From positions 1-38,929 of the forward strand of contig URGL01000018.1 in the NCBI GenBank assembly GCA_900547405.1: DNA of 38,929 nucleotides, read 5' to 3'. The notes under the pieces were generated by a model, which worked only from the letters and a program-made list of their open reading frames with translations, was not told the origin of the DNA and did not search any database. The DNA is from an uncultured Eubacteriales bacterium. Its GTDB lineage: Bacteria; Bacillota; Clostridia; Oscillospirales; Oscillospiraceae. This document shows positions 14,198 to 22,745 of the stretch, one piece after another (position 1 is the stretch's first letter; the number at the start of each line of letters is the position of its first letter). A program made the translations under genes and the position numbers.

Positions 14198-17100
14198 ATG
14201 GATAAATTGCTCCAGGGGGATGCTGAGCGGTATGCCAGTGCACATAAGCGAAAGCGGCGTTGGTATCAGGTTACGACCTGTCTGGCTGCGGTGGTTGTGT
14301 TCTGCACGACCTATGCTCTGATCCTGCCAGCCATCACATTGGAAAAACAGTGCGCTCTTCCGGAGCACACACATACGGAAGCCTGCTATACATCGGAACG
14401 GGGGGACCTGATCTGCACCCAGTCCACAGAGCCCCAGCATACCCATACCGAAGAATGTTATCAGGAAACCCGGGATTTGGTCTGCGGTATGTCGGAAAGC
14501 ACCGGCCATACACACGGAGCAGAATGCTATGACGAGGAGGGCAATCTGATCTGCGGTCAGGAGGAGTCTCAGGGCCATGTCCATGGGGAGGAGTGCTATG
14601 AAGCATCCCGGCAGCTGATCTGCGGTCAGACAGAAGAACCAGCCCATCAGCACACGGAGGCGTGTTATTCCTGGAATCAGGTCCTGACCTGCGGTATGGA
14701 GGAGCATACTCACAGCGAGGCTTGCAGCGCCACCGAGCCGGAAGAACCGGAGGAGCCGGAAGAGCCGGAAGAACCGGTATTCTGCGGGAAAGAATCCCAT
14801 ACCCATGGGGAAGGCTGCCGGGATGCGCAGGGAGAACTGACCTGCACCCTGGAGGAGCATACCCACAGCCTGGCCTGTTACGCAGATCCTGGGGCGGATG
14901 TGGAGACGGCGGAAATCTGGGAGCAGACCTTTGGGGATGTGACCCTTACCGGGGACTGGCGGCTGGATACCCTGGCCATTGCCCAAAGCCAGCTGGGCTA
15001 TGCCGAGAGTACAAAGAACTATGTTGTGGCAGAGGACGGCCAGACCCTGATGGGCTATACCCGCTACGGTGCCTGGCAGGGCGATCCCTACGGCGACTGG
15101 AACGCCATGTTTGTGGCCTTCTGCCTGCACTACGGGGGCGCAGAGAATATCCCCACGGACAAAGACTGCGGCAGCTGGGCTGCGGCCTTGGCCGATGCGT
15201 TTTTACCGGCCCAGTCCCATGAGGCGGCTCCCGGAGACCTGGTGTTCTTTGACCGGGACGGCGACGGCACAGCGGACCGGGTGGCCATTGTGGCAGAGGT
15301 TACAGAGGGGGGCTTTACCGCCATTGAGGGCAATGCGGAACACGCCGTAGGCCAGAGAGCCTATGAGGCGGCAGACTCTGTGATCCTTGGCTATGTGGTT
15401 CTGCCCCAGGGGCCGAAGGAATTTACCCTGACCGCCCAGTCAGAATCCGGCATTACCGTGACCGTTACCGGCGACAGCGCATCCCTCCCCTTCCCGGCCA
15501 GTGAGATCACGCTGACTGCGGCAGATGTGGCGGAGGAACAGGGCCAGGCCATCCGGGAGCAGCTCCCGGTGGAGGAAGGCACCGAGCCGGAGCGGCGTTT
15601 CCTGCTGGACATTTCCCTGCGGCACGGCGAGGAGGAGATCGAGCCGGTGGGACCCGTCACCGTGACCTTCAGCGGCCTGAATACCCAGGGGCTTTACCCC
15701 AAGGTCTATCATATTGATACGGAAGCCAACAAAGTCACCGACATGGAGGCGGAGAAAACCGAAACCGGCGACGTGGCTGTGGTTACGGATCATTTCTCTT
15801 GGTATGATATTTCGCTTGTGGCCGCCGGAGATATTGACGGCAGCCAGCTCGGAAGTATCGCCGACGGCGGTTCTTTTCGGCTAACGTCGGGCACCACCTG
15901 GAGTGAGCCTATTACCATAACGAAGGATACCGTCCTCGATTTAAACGGTTTCGGTGTTTGCTACCAGGGAACAGGGAGTTTCCTTGTCGTCAACAGCGAC
16001 GCGAAGCTCACCATTATGGACTCGAAAGCCCCTTCGGAGACCGTGACCACGGACAGCGGCAGCCTTTACGGCAATAAGGCGAGCCTGGAAAATGATACCC
16101 TGACGTATTACATCACAGAATCCGAGGCCAATGACACCGGTACCACGGAAACACTGATAAAGCATGAAGTCCCCCTCGCCAACGCAGGAAAGATCCTGTG
16201 CGGGAAGCCTTCTGATCAGGTAATCAAGGTTGAGACCGGCGGTACATTGGAACTACTGAGCGGTGTACTCCAAGGCGCCCACGTCAGTCATATTGTCTAT
16301 GTGGAGGGCGGAACGCTGAACGTAAGTGGCGGCTATATTGTGGGCGGCGGCAGAGACGGCATGCCCGGCGGCGGTATTTACGTTGACAACGGAACGGTGA
16401 ATATCCAGGGCGGTGTCATTGCGGCCAACCGTGGCAGTTCCGGCGGCGGTATCTTCTTTCAAAAGGGAACGCTGAACATCTCCGGCGGTGCGGTGACGGG
16501 CAATGAGATCAATGGACACGAGGATAACGGCGGCGGTATCTACGTCAATAGCGGTGGTACGCTGAATCTGTCCGGCGATGGCTACGTGACCAACAACTCT
16601 AAGCGTTGTGAGTGTGGAACATGCCCGGGCGATACGAACAACAAGTACGGCGGTGGCGGTATTGCTCTGGCAAACGGTTCTAAAATGGAGATGACCGGCG
16701 GCTATGTGACCGGCAACTATTCCAGTCTGGCAGGGGGCGGCATTTATGCGGGCTTCTATGAAGGGGAAGGTGGAGTCGATTTTACAGTAAGCGGCGGCAC
16801 CATTGCCAGCAACTGCGCCCAATATGGCGAGGGCGGCGGCCTTCGTATCGGCGGCGGTACCAACGGCGTGATTCTGGCAGATGGTACAGTTTATATCACC
16901 AATAATAGTACGCTTACCCCCGATGACTGGGGCGGCGGCGGCATTTTCGTTCAGGAAAACGGCCACCTGGCGATCATGGACGCGCTGATCTTCGATAACC
17001 GCGCGGAAGGTTTTGGCGGCGGCGTGGGCGCCTGTCCTACAGGCAAGACCCTGATCGTCAATCAAGACGGAGCGGCCATTTACGGAAACGCAGCTAAAGG

Positions 17101-18796
17101 CGAAAACATGTCTGACGGCGGCAACGGCAAAAACTATGATACCAATTTGGCGAAAGCAAGCACGGTCTTTATGCAAAACGGCTTCACGGATTACTTCTGT
17201 GTCCGCTCAAGAGACAACGCAAACGACCCGATTTCTCTTGTCACCGGCCAGATGGCAGGTGGCGGCGCGGCGAACTGGACGGGAAGCTGCGACGAACAGG
17301 TTGTCAGTATCGGCAAGAGTGGCTATGCGGCCGCGAAGTATCTGTTCGGATTGAATGCGCACCCGGATGATGCCGCCAAGAGCCAGGCAGTCAATGCCGC
17401 GAAGGTCATTATCACCGGCAACTATTCCGGTGTCCACGGCGGCGGCATCATGACCAACGGCGGCCTGATTCTGGGCGACCCGGGCGAAACCAAGGTGGTA
17501 ACGTCCACACCGGAACTGGATATTACCGGTACCAAGGCCCTGCTCAAGGACGATGTACCGCAGACCAGCGGGCGGGACTTTATATTCCAGCTGACGGACG
17601 ATACTGGAGCGGTTGTCGGCACGGCGAAGGCCGATGCCACTACCGGTGTATTTACGATTCAAGACATAGAGTTTAGTCATTCCGGATCCTATACCTATAA
17701 GCTCAGCGAGGTCGACGATAAGAGACCCGGTATCACCTACGATACGACAGAACATACAATCGTGGTGAATGTTGCTAAGAAAGATGTTACCCTTTTGAAT
17801 GTGACGTTCACAAGCTACTATGTGGAGTCTGTTACTGTAGATGGCACCGAAAGCGGCGGTTCCTCCGGCTCCGGCTCCGGAACGGGTTCCCAGACAGGGA
17901 AGTTCAGGGTGCGCTATCAGGACACGAATAACTGGGACAACGTGAACGTGTACGTATGGGATGCTAATGGTGAGAAAGCCGGTCATTGGCCGGGAGCAGC
18001 CATGACACAGGATACGGACGGCACCTGGTATTACGACCTGACCGTTACCGGAAAGGGTTCTTACAATTACATTTTCAGCAAAAATGGTTCTTCGCAAACA
18101 AAGGATATTGTAAATATCCTCTATGCACCGGGAGGAGAAGCGGTGTTCAATTTCAGTGGCGTAGTATCAAACACCGCCACCACCGGCTCCACGGAGACTG
18201 GGGGCGTTAGCCGGGGGGCCAATCCGGATGGGTCTTATACCCTGGTGATGAAAGACCCCACCTTTACCAACAGAATGACGACCCCGCTGAATCTGCAAAT
18301 CACGAAGACGGACAGCGTGAACGCCGAGAAAAAGCTGGAAGGCGCAAAGTTCACCCTGAAAGAACAGGGGAAGGAGACCTCTGTGGAGGTCACCACCGGT
18401 AAAGACGGCATTGCGACCTTTACCGGCATCCACCGGGGCGCGACTTACGAACTCCGTGAGACACAGGCACCCTCCAATTACATGGTAGCGGGGCCCTGGA
18501 TCCTGGAAGTGAGGGCGGATGGCAATGCCACACTCTACCCGGCTACGGAGAAGGACGGGACGTTGGAAAAGACCAGCGAAACCGACACCGGAACGCCTTT
18601 GAACGTTACCGACGGCACCGACTCCAAGGTGTTATTGCTTCCCATTCAGGACACCCCTTGGGGGTATGAGCTTCCTGATACCGGCGGGGCCGGGACAACC
18701 TCTTATACCACAGGGGGCCTGGTGCTGATCTTCGGCGCGGCGACCCTGTTGTATATCCATTGCAAGCGTCGAAAGGAGGATGAGGTATCTTCCTGA
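14198..18796 (+). CDS. Giant multidomain LPxTG adhesin / tip pilin
   Basis: A 1532-residue wall-anchored surface protein. Basic head and long signal/anchor (about 21-48, ending YALILPAITLE). Eight HxHxxxC units (about 57-227), each with a second Cys 8-20 residues on, interrupted by an EEPEEP spacer near 180-193. A CHAP-like domain (about 252-403) keeps GDLVFFDRDGDG but has Asn302 where the catalytic Cys should be and Arg361 instead of His. A beta-helix of GGGIY/NISGG repeats spans about 545-1110. Then come an FctA/Spy0128-like domain, a carbohydrate-binding-like module (RYQDTNNWDNVNVYVWD) and a CnaB domain with an E-box (YELRETQAPSNY). The sorting signal is LPDTG at 1492 with a membrane helix and RRK tail. 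Likely the tip or accessory pilin. Confidence 0.88.
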   Translation: MDKLLQGDAERYASAHKRKRRWYQVTTCLAAVVVFCTTYALILPAITLEKQCALPEHTHTEACYTSERGDLICTQSTEPQHTHTEECYQETRDLVCGMSESTGHTHGAECYDEEGNLICGQEESQGHVHGEECYEASRQLICGQTEEPAHQHTEACYSWNQVLTCGMEEHTHSEACSATEPEEPEEPEEPEEPVFCGKESHTHGEGCRDAQGELTCTLEEHTHSLACYADPGADVETAEIWEQTFGDVTLTGDWRLDTLAIAQSQLGYAESTKNYVVAEDGQTLMGYTRYGAWQGDPYGDWNAMFVAFCLHYGGAENIPTDKDCGSWAAALADAFLPAQSHEAAPGDLVFFDRDGDGTADRVAIVAEVTEGGFTAIEGNAEHAVGQRAYEAADSVILGYVVLPQGPKEFTLTAQSESGITVTVTGDSASLPFPASEITLTAADVAEEQGQAIREQLPVEEGTEPERRFLLDISLRHGEEEIEPVGPVTVTFSGLNTQGLYPKVYHIDTEANKVTDMEAEKTETGDVAVVTDHFSWYDISLVAAGDIDGSQLGSIADGGSFRLTSGTTWSEPITITKDTVLDLNGFGVCYQGTGSFLVVNSDAKLTIMDSKAPSETVTTDSGSLYGNKASLENDTLTYYITESEANDTGTTETLIKHEVPLANAGKILCGKPSDQVIKVETGGTLELLSGVLQGAHVSHIVYVEGGTLNVSGGYIVGGGRDGMPGGGIYVDNGTVNIQGGVIAANRGSSGGGIFFQKGTLNISGGAVTGNEINGHEDNGGGIYVNSGGTLNLSGDGYVTNNSKRCECGTCPGDTNNKYGGGGIALANGSKMEMTGGYVTGNYSSLAGGGIYAGFYEGEGGVDFTVSGGTIASNCAQYGEGGGLRIGGGTNGVILADGTVYITNNSTLTPDDWGGGGIFVQENGHLAIMDALIFDNRAEGFGGGVGACPTGKTLIVNQDGAAIYGNAAKGENMSDGGNGKNYDTNLAKASTVFMQNGFTDYFCVRSRDNANDPISLVTGQMAGGGAANWTGSCDEQVVSIGKSGYAAAKYLFGLNAHPDDAAKSQAVNAAKVIITGNYSGVHGGGIMTNGGLILGDPGETKVVTSTPELDITGTKALLKDDVPQTSGRDFIFQLTDDTGAVVGTAKADATTGVFTIQDIEFSHSGSYTYKLSEVDDKRPGITYDTTEHTIVVNVAKKDVTLLNVTFTSYYVESVTVDGTESGGSSGSGSGTGSQTGKFRVRYQDTNNWDNVNVYVWDANGEKAGHWPGAAMTQDTDGTWYYDLTVTGKGSYNYIFSKNGSSQTKDIVNILYAPGGEAVFNFSGVVSNTATTGSTETGGVSRGANPDGSYTLVMKDPTFTNRMTTPLNLQITKTDSVNAEKKLEGAKFTLKEQGKETSVEVTTGKDGIATFTGIHRGATYELRETQAPSNYMVAGPWILEVRADGNATLYPATEKDGTLEKTSETDTGTPLNVTDGTDSKVLLLPIQDTPWGYELPDTGGAGTTSYTTGGLVLIFGAATLLYIHCKRRKEDEVSS

Positions 18797-18852
18797 TACG
18801 CGGAAAGCCACCATTCAAATTCAAAATTGTGATGAAAGAAGGAGCATGAAAA

Positions 18853-20331
18853 ATGAAACACGCAAGAAAACTGACCAGCCTCCTGCTGGCCCTGGTCATG
18901 GTCTTCGCCCTGGCCGTCACGGTTGCCGCCGAGGAGACAACTGGAACCACCGGCACGGGCAGCATTACCGTGGATAATCCCCGTGAAGATCAGGAGTACA
19001 AAGCCTACAAGATTTTTGATGTGGTCTATGATAATGCTGGTCACTATTCTTACACCATTGAGGGCGGTGACAGCGGAAGCCCATGGTACAACACTGTCCA
19101 CGACTATGCCATTGACGCGAACGGCCTGAAACTGACCCAGGTTGGCGACACGAATACTTATGTCGTTACGTTCGGCAAAGTCATCTTCAGCGCCCCCAAA
19201 TTCGCCGATGCTTTGAAGAAAGCCTTGACTGATGGTTCTGTCACTGACAGTGGAAATCCGCTGACTACAAGTGGAACGACTGTCTCTGTAACCGGCCTCC
19301 CTCTGGGCTACTACTTCGTCACCAGCTCCACCGGCGCACTGTGCAGCCTGGACACCACCAACCCCGACGTCACCATCCACGATAAGAATAACATACCTTT
19401 TGAGAAGACGAAGACAGTCGAAAAGAACGGCTTCAATGTGGGCGACACCGTTCCGTTCATCATCACCGGCGAAGTGCCCGAGCATACCATCTTTACAACA
19501 TATACCTACGAAATCACCGATAAAATGAGCGATGGGTTGACTTTTAATGAGGACAGTGTTACTGTAAAGGTTGGGGGTACGCAGCAGGCTGAATCGAATA
19601 CCACGTATACCTTTAACAAAGGAAATGCTGGTGATGGTTATACTTTTAAGGTAACCATCTACGTCAAGAATTACAAGGTTGGCCAACCCATTGAAGTTAT
19701 CTATACCGCTACCGTCAACGAGAAAGCAGTAGCGAAAATCTCCCATAACGAAGCAAAGCTGACCTACAGCGATGATCCTACCGATGAGACCCATAAGACC
19801 ACCACGCCCCCGCAAAAGGTAGACGTCTACACCTCTAAAATCGCCATCTTGAAAGTTGCCGATGGCTCCGAGGCAACCAAGCTGAAAGGCGCAAAATTTG
19901 TCCTGTACAAGGAAGAAACCACTGGGGGTACTACAACTATCAAGTATTACAAAAAGTGGGATAAAACAACCAATGAGGTCACCTGGGTTGACAAGATTAC
20001 TGATGCCACTGAAGTAGAAACCGATGCAAATGGCAAAGCCTTCTTTGATGGCCTTGCCAACGGAATCTACCATCTAGTAGAAACCAAGGCCCCCGCCGGC
20101 TACAATCAGCTGGATCAGCCTTATACAGTGAAGGTAAATGAGAAGAATACCCCAGTAATCAACGAAAACGAGCTTACTGTCACCGCTACGGTCTCGAACA
20201 AAACCGGCGCAGTCCTTCCCTCCACCGGCGGCATGGGCACCACCGTATTCTACGTCCTCGGTGCTGTCCTGGTCGTGGGGGCCGGGGTGCTGCTGGTCAC
20301 CAAGAAGCGCATGAGCCAGGGCGAGGTCTAA
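18853..20331 (+). CDS. Major pilin subunit (LPSTG, isopeptide domains)
   Basis: A 492-residue backbone pilin. Signal peptide (about 1-26, ending TVAAEE), an N-terminal domain, a D2-type isopeptide-forming fimbrial domain (about 180-320) and a C-terminal CnaB domain whose E-box reads YHLVETKAPAGYN. The sorting signal LPSTGG begins near residue 455, followed by a hydrophobic helix and KKR. The segment VTIHDKN (Lys178) sits where pilin-motif lysines (VxVYPKN) are found and is the likely polymerisation Lys; this is inference. The class C sortase just downstream would link Thr of LPSTG to that Lys. The ATG at 18853 has GAAGGAG upstream. A GC-rich hairpin separates it from srtC. Confidence 0.92.
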   Translation: MKHARKLTSLLLALVMVFALAVTVAAEETTGTTGTGSITVDNPREDQEYKAYKIFDVVYDNAGHYSYTIEGGDSGSPWYNTVHDYAIDANGLKLTQVGDTNTYVVTFGKVIFSAPKFADALKKALTDGSVTDSGNPLTTSGTTVSVTGLPLGYYFVTSSTGALCSLDTTNPDVTIHDKNNIPFEKTKTVEKNGFNVGDTVPFIITGEVPEHTIFTTYTYEITDKMSDGLTFNEDSVTVKVGGTQQAESNTTYTFNKGNAGDGYTFKVTIYVKNYKVGQPIEVIYTATVNEKAVAKISHNEAKLTYSDDPTDETHKTTTPPQKVDVYTSKIAILKVADGSEATKLKGAKFVLYKEETTGGTTTIKYYKKWDKTTNEVTWVDKITDATEVETDANGKAFFDGLANGIYHLVETKAPAGYNQLDQPYTVKVNEKNTPVINENELTVTATVSNKTGAVLPSTGGMGTTVFYVLGAVLVVGAGVLLVTKKRMSQGEV

Positions 20332-20377
20332 GCGGGGCGCTGCCGCTGATCCGTTTCTTCTAATTCCCTCAAAACCC

Positions 20378-20404
20378 GTGCCGGGGAGCATTCCTCCCCG
20401 GCAC
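20378..20404 (+). promoter_or_regulatory. Intercistronic hairpin between major pilin and sortase C
   Basis: Perfect 11-bp stem GTGCCGGGGAG / CTCCCCGGCAC with loop CATTC and no T-run, 22 bp before the srtC start. It could protect the 3' end of the pilin mRNA or cause partial termination, setting pilin above sortase. The role is inferred. Confidence 0.6.
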
Positions 20405-20426
20405 GCAGCCACAAGGAGAACCCTGT

Positions 20427-21245
20427 ATGCGAAAACATCTGTCAACCATTGTTTTACTTTTCATATTGCTTATAGGGCTGTCCCTGTTGCTGTACCCCAC
20501 CGTCAGTGACTACTGGAACTCCTTCCACCAGACCAAGGCCATTACCACCTACGCCGAAGACGTGGCCGCCCTGGATCAGGCCAGTTACGAGGCCTTCTGG
20601 GAAGCCGCCAGGGCCTATAATAAGGGGCTGCTGAGCCGGAACAGCGGCTATATGCTCTCCGAAGAACAGCAGGCGGAATATAAACGCCTTTTGGACATCT
20701 CCGGCCAGGGGGTCATGGGATATATCGAGATCCCGGAAATCGACGTGAGCCTGCCCATTTACCACGGCACGGAGGATTCGGTTTTGCAGGTGGCCGTGGG
20801 CCATCTGGAATGGTCCAGCCTGCCGGTGGGCGGGAAGAGTACCCACTGCGTGCTCTCCGGCCACCGGGGTCTGCCCAGTGCCAAGCTCTTTACCAATCTG
20901 GATCGACTCCGGGAGGGGAACATTTTTCTCCTGCGGGTGCTGGACGAGGTGCTGACCTACGAGGTAGACCAGATCCTCATCGTAGAGCCCCAGGATACTG
21001 CCGCACTGGAAATTGTAGAAGGCCAGGACTACTGCACCCTGGTGACCTGCACCCCCTATGGCATCAACAGCCACCGGCTGCTGGTCCGGGGGCACCGCAT
21101 TGACAATATCGAGGAAGTCAAAACCGTCCGGGTCACCGCCGACGCCATCCAGATCGAGCCCATGCTGGTGGCCCCCATCGTCGCCATTCCCATTCTGCTT
21201 ATTCTGCTTTTGTTACTGCTGCTGCCCCGGCGCAGAAAGAAATAG
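20427..21245 (+). CDS. srtC: Class C (pilin-polymerising) sortase
   Basis: A 272-residue sortase with membrane helices at both ends (about 8-26 and 244-266, followed by RRRKK), the topology of class C enzymes. The catalytic His lies in LSGHRGLP, the Cys in TLVTCTPYGINSH and the Arg in HRLLVRG. Class C sortases cleave pilin LPxTG signals and transfer them to a pilin lysine, polymerising the shaft before anchoring. The ATG at 20427 has AAGGAG upstream. It lies between the major pilin and the minor pilin, and 11 bases separate its stop from the next start, so it should be co-transcribed with them. The lid motif was not clearly identified. Confidence 0.93.
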   Translation: MRKHLSTIVLLFILLIGLSLLLYPTVSDYWNSFHQTKAITTYAEDVAALDQASYEAFWEAARAYNKGLLSRNSGYMLSEEQQAEYKRLLDISGQGVMGYIEIPEIDVSLPIYHGTEDSVLQVAVGHLEWSSLPVGGKSTHCVLSGHRGLPSAKLFTNLDRLREGNIFLLRVLDEVLTYEVDQILIVEPQDTAALEIVEGQDYCTLVTCTPYGINSHRLLVRGHRIDNIEEVKTVRVTADAIQIEPMLVAPIVAIPILLILLLLLLLPRRRKK

Positions 21246-21255
21246 GAGGTTTGTT

Positions 21256-21942
21256 ATGAGAAAATGTCTGAGAAGTCTGCTTGCGCTGCTGCTCCTGCTC
21301 TGTCTGCCCCTGTCTGCTGCCGCCCACCCGGTGCCCGATGCGCAAAAAGACGGCCAGTGCAGCATCACTGTGACCATGACCTATGGGGGAAAAGCCCTCC
21401 CAGGGGGCACCCTGGCCCTCTACAAAGTGGGGGATGTGGCAGAGGAAGACGGCAACTATTCCTTTGTCCCCGTGGCAGCCATCCGGGATGACTTGTCCCA
21501 GTTTGGAGACATCCAGTCCCCGGATCTGGCGGGGAAGCTTTCTAAGCTGGAAGACAAACTGACCCCGGTGACCGCCCTCCCCCAAAAGGTGGGGGAAGAC
21601 GGCAAAGTGACCTTTCCGCACCTGCCCTTTGGCCTGTATCTGGTTGTGCAGAAAACCGCCTCTGCCGGGTACGGCAAAACAGAGCCTTTTCTGGTGAGCC
21701 TTCCTTACCTCTATGAGGGGGAATACCAATATGACGTGGCCAGTGAGCCGAAAACCGACCTGGAACGGGAGGTGCCCACCAAGCCTACCAGCCCTCCAAC
21801 GAAACCCACCCCCTCCTCCGGCGGCGGGAAGCTGCCCCAGACCGGCCAGCTGTGGTGGCCAGTGCCGGTGCTGACCTGCGGAGGACTGGGCTGCATTGTG
21901 GTGGGTCTGCTCCGCCGCAGGAGGGACGGGGATGAAGACTGA
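21256..21942 (+). CDS. Minor / basal pilin (LPQTG)
   Basis: A 228-residue wall protein: signal peptide (about 1-21), one compact beta-rich CnaB/FctB-like domain (SITVTMTYGGKALPGGTLALYKVGD ends its first strands), and a proline-rich stalk (PTKPTSPPTKPTPSS). The sorting signal is LPQTG, followed by a hydrophobic helix and RRRR. The short stalked single-domain form is typical of basal pilins that anchor the fibre to the wall. The ATG at 21256 has AGGAGG upstream. It overlaps the second sortase by 11 bases, suggesting the pair are made together and that this sortase may be the one anchoring it. Confidence 0.87.
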   Translation: MRKCLRSLLALLLLLCLPLSAAAHPVPDAQKDGQCSITVTMTYGGKALPGGTLALYKVGDVAEEDGNYSFVPVAAIRDDLSQFGDIQSPDLAGKLSKLEDKLTPVTALPQKVGEDGKVTFPHLPFGLYLVVQKTASAGYGKTEPFLVSLPYLYEGEYQYDVASEPKTDLEREVPTKPTSPPTKPTPSSGGGKLPQTGQLWWPVPVLTCGGLGCIVVGLLRRRRDGDED

Positions 21943-22585
21943 CCCAGGAAGAATTTGGATCAATACGGGGCTGCTGCTGCTGACAGCGGCCCTGTTCCTA
22001 TGGGCCTATAACGGGCAGGAGTCCCGCAGAGCCGGAGACTCTGCCCAGCAGGTCATCACGGAGCTGACCCAGTCCCTGACCCAGCAGCCCCCAGCGGAAG
22101 CCGGTGCTGAGGCGGAACAGGAAGAAGCCCCGGCGGTAAAGCTGCCGGAATACCTGCTGGATGCCCAGCGGGAGATGCCGGAAAAAACCGTGGACGGCCG
22201 GGACTATATTGGCGTACTGAGCATCCCCACACTTCAATTGGAATTGCCGGTGATGAGCCGGTGGAGCTACCCCAATCTCAAGGAGGCCCCCTGCCGCTAT
22301 TCAGGCTCTTTGTACCAGAATAATCTCATCATCTGCGCCCACAACTACGCTTCCCATTTCGGCAAGCTCAAAACCCTCCAACCCGGGGATACCCTGCTCT
22401 TTACGGATATGGACGACCAGGTGGTCTCCTTTCAAATGGTAGAGCAGGAGACACTGGAACCAAACGACGAAGAAGCCATGACCACCGGTGACTGGGACCT
22501 GACCCTGTTCACCTGCACCCCCGGCGGCCAGACCCGTGTCACCGTCCGCTTCCAGCGGGTAGCCCCGGGCTACAGCCAGGAGTGA
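21932..22585 (+). CDS. Second sortase (single-pass; class B/D-like)
   Basis: A 217-residue sortase with one N-terminal membrane helix (about 8-24), an Ala/Glu-rich linker and a catalytic domain. The His is in ICAHNYASHFG, the Cys in LFTCTPGGQT and the Arg in RVTVRF. It has no C-terminal helix, unlike the class C enzyme upstream. It likely attaches the finished pilus or the basal pilin to peptidoglycan. I chose ATG 21932 because the GGAGGG site precedes it; the frame is open 36 bases further up. It ends the pilus operon. Its precise class cannot be settled by eye. Confidence 0.85.
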   Translation: MKTDPGRIWINTGLLLLTAALFLWAYNGQESRRAGDSAQQVITELTQSLTQQPPAEAGAEAEQEEAPAVKLPEYLLDAQREMPEKTVDGRDYIGVLSIPTLQLELPVMSRWSYPNLKEAPCRYSGSLYQNNLIICAHNYASHFGKLKTLQPGDTLLFTDMDDQVVSFQMVEQETLEPNDEEAMTTGDWDLTLFTCTPGGQTRVTVRFQRVAPGYSQE

Positions 22586-22648
22586 GACATGACGAAATAC
22601 CCAATTGACAGGGAATGAGAAAAGGCAAAGGGGCTGCCCACCGAAAAT

Positions 22649-22719
22649 GTGAACGCCTGTGAAAAAGTCGCTCATTTTCTGTGAATGCTCTTGAAAAAGT
22701 CGCTCATTTTTTGTACAAT
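22649..22719 (+). repeat. 32-bp tandem repeat containing the ATPase promoter
   Basis: Two 32-bp units (22649-22680 and 22681-22712) match at about 27 of 32 positions, sharing the exact 19-mer TGAAAAAGTCGCTCATTTT (22660-22678 and 22692-22710). The second unit supplies the promoter: TTGAAA (22691-22696), 17 bp, TACAAT (22714-22719). The first unit has the same geometry with poor boxes. This looks like a duplicated operator/promoter, likely autoregulatory. Confidence 0.8.
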
Positions 22720-22745
22720 GTCTTTTACAAAGGAGCGTGAAGCAA

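Noticed and set aside
16253..18097. Antisense frames of about 300 codons within the adhesin
   Set aside because: Shadows of the Gly-rich beta-helix repeats; no start site or domain.
22649..22719. Tandem 32-bp units as a mini CRISPR
   Set aside because: Only two units, no distinct spacers, and the repeat is contiguous and contains a promoter.
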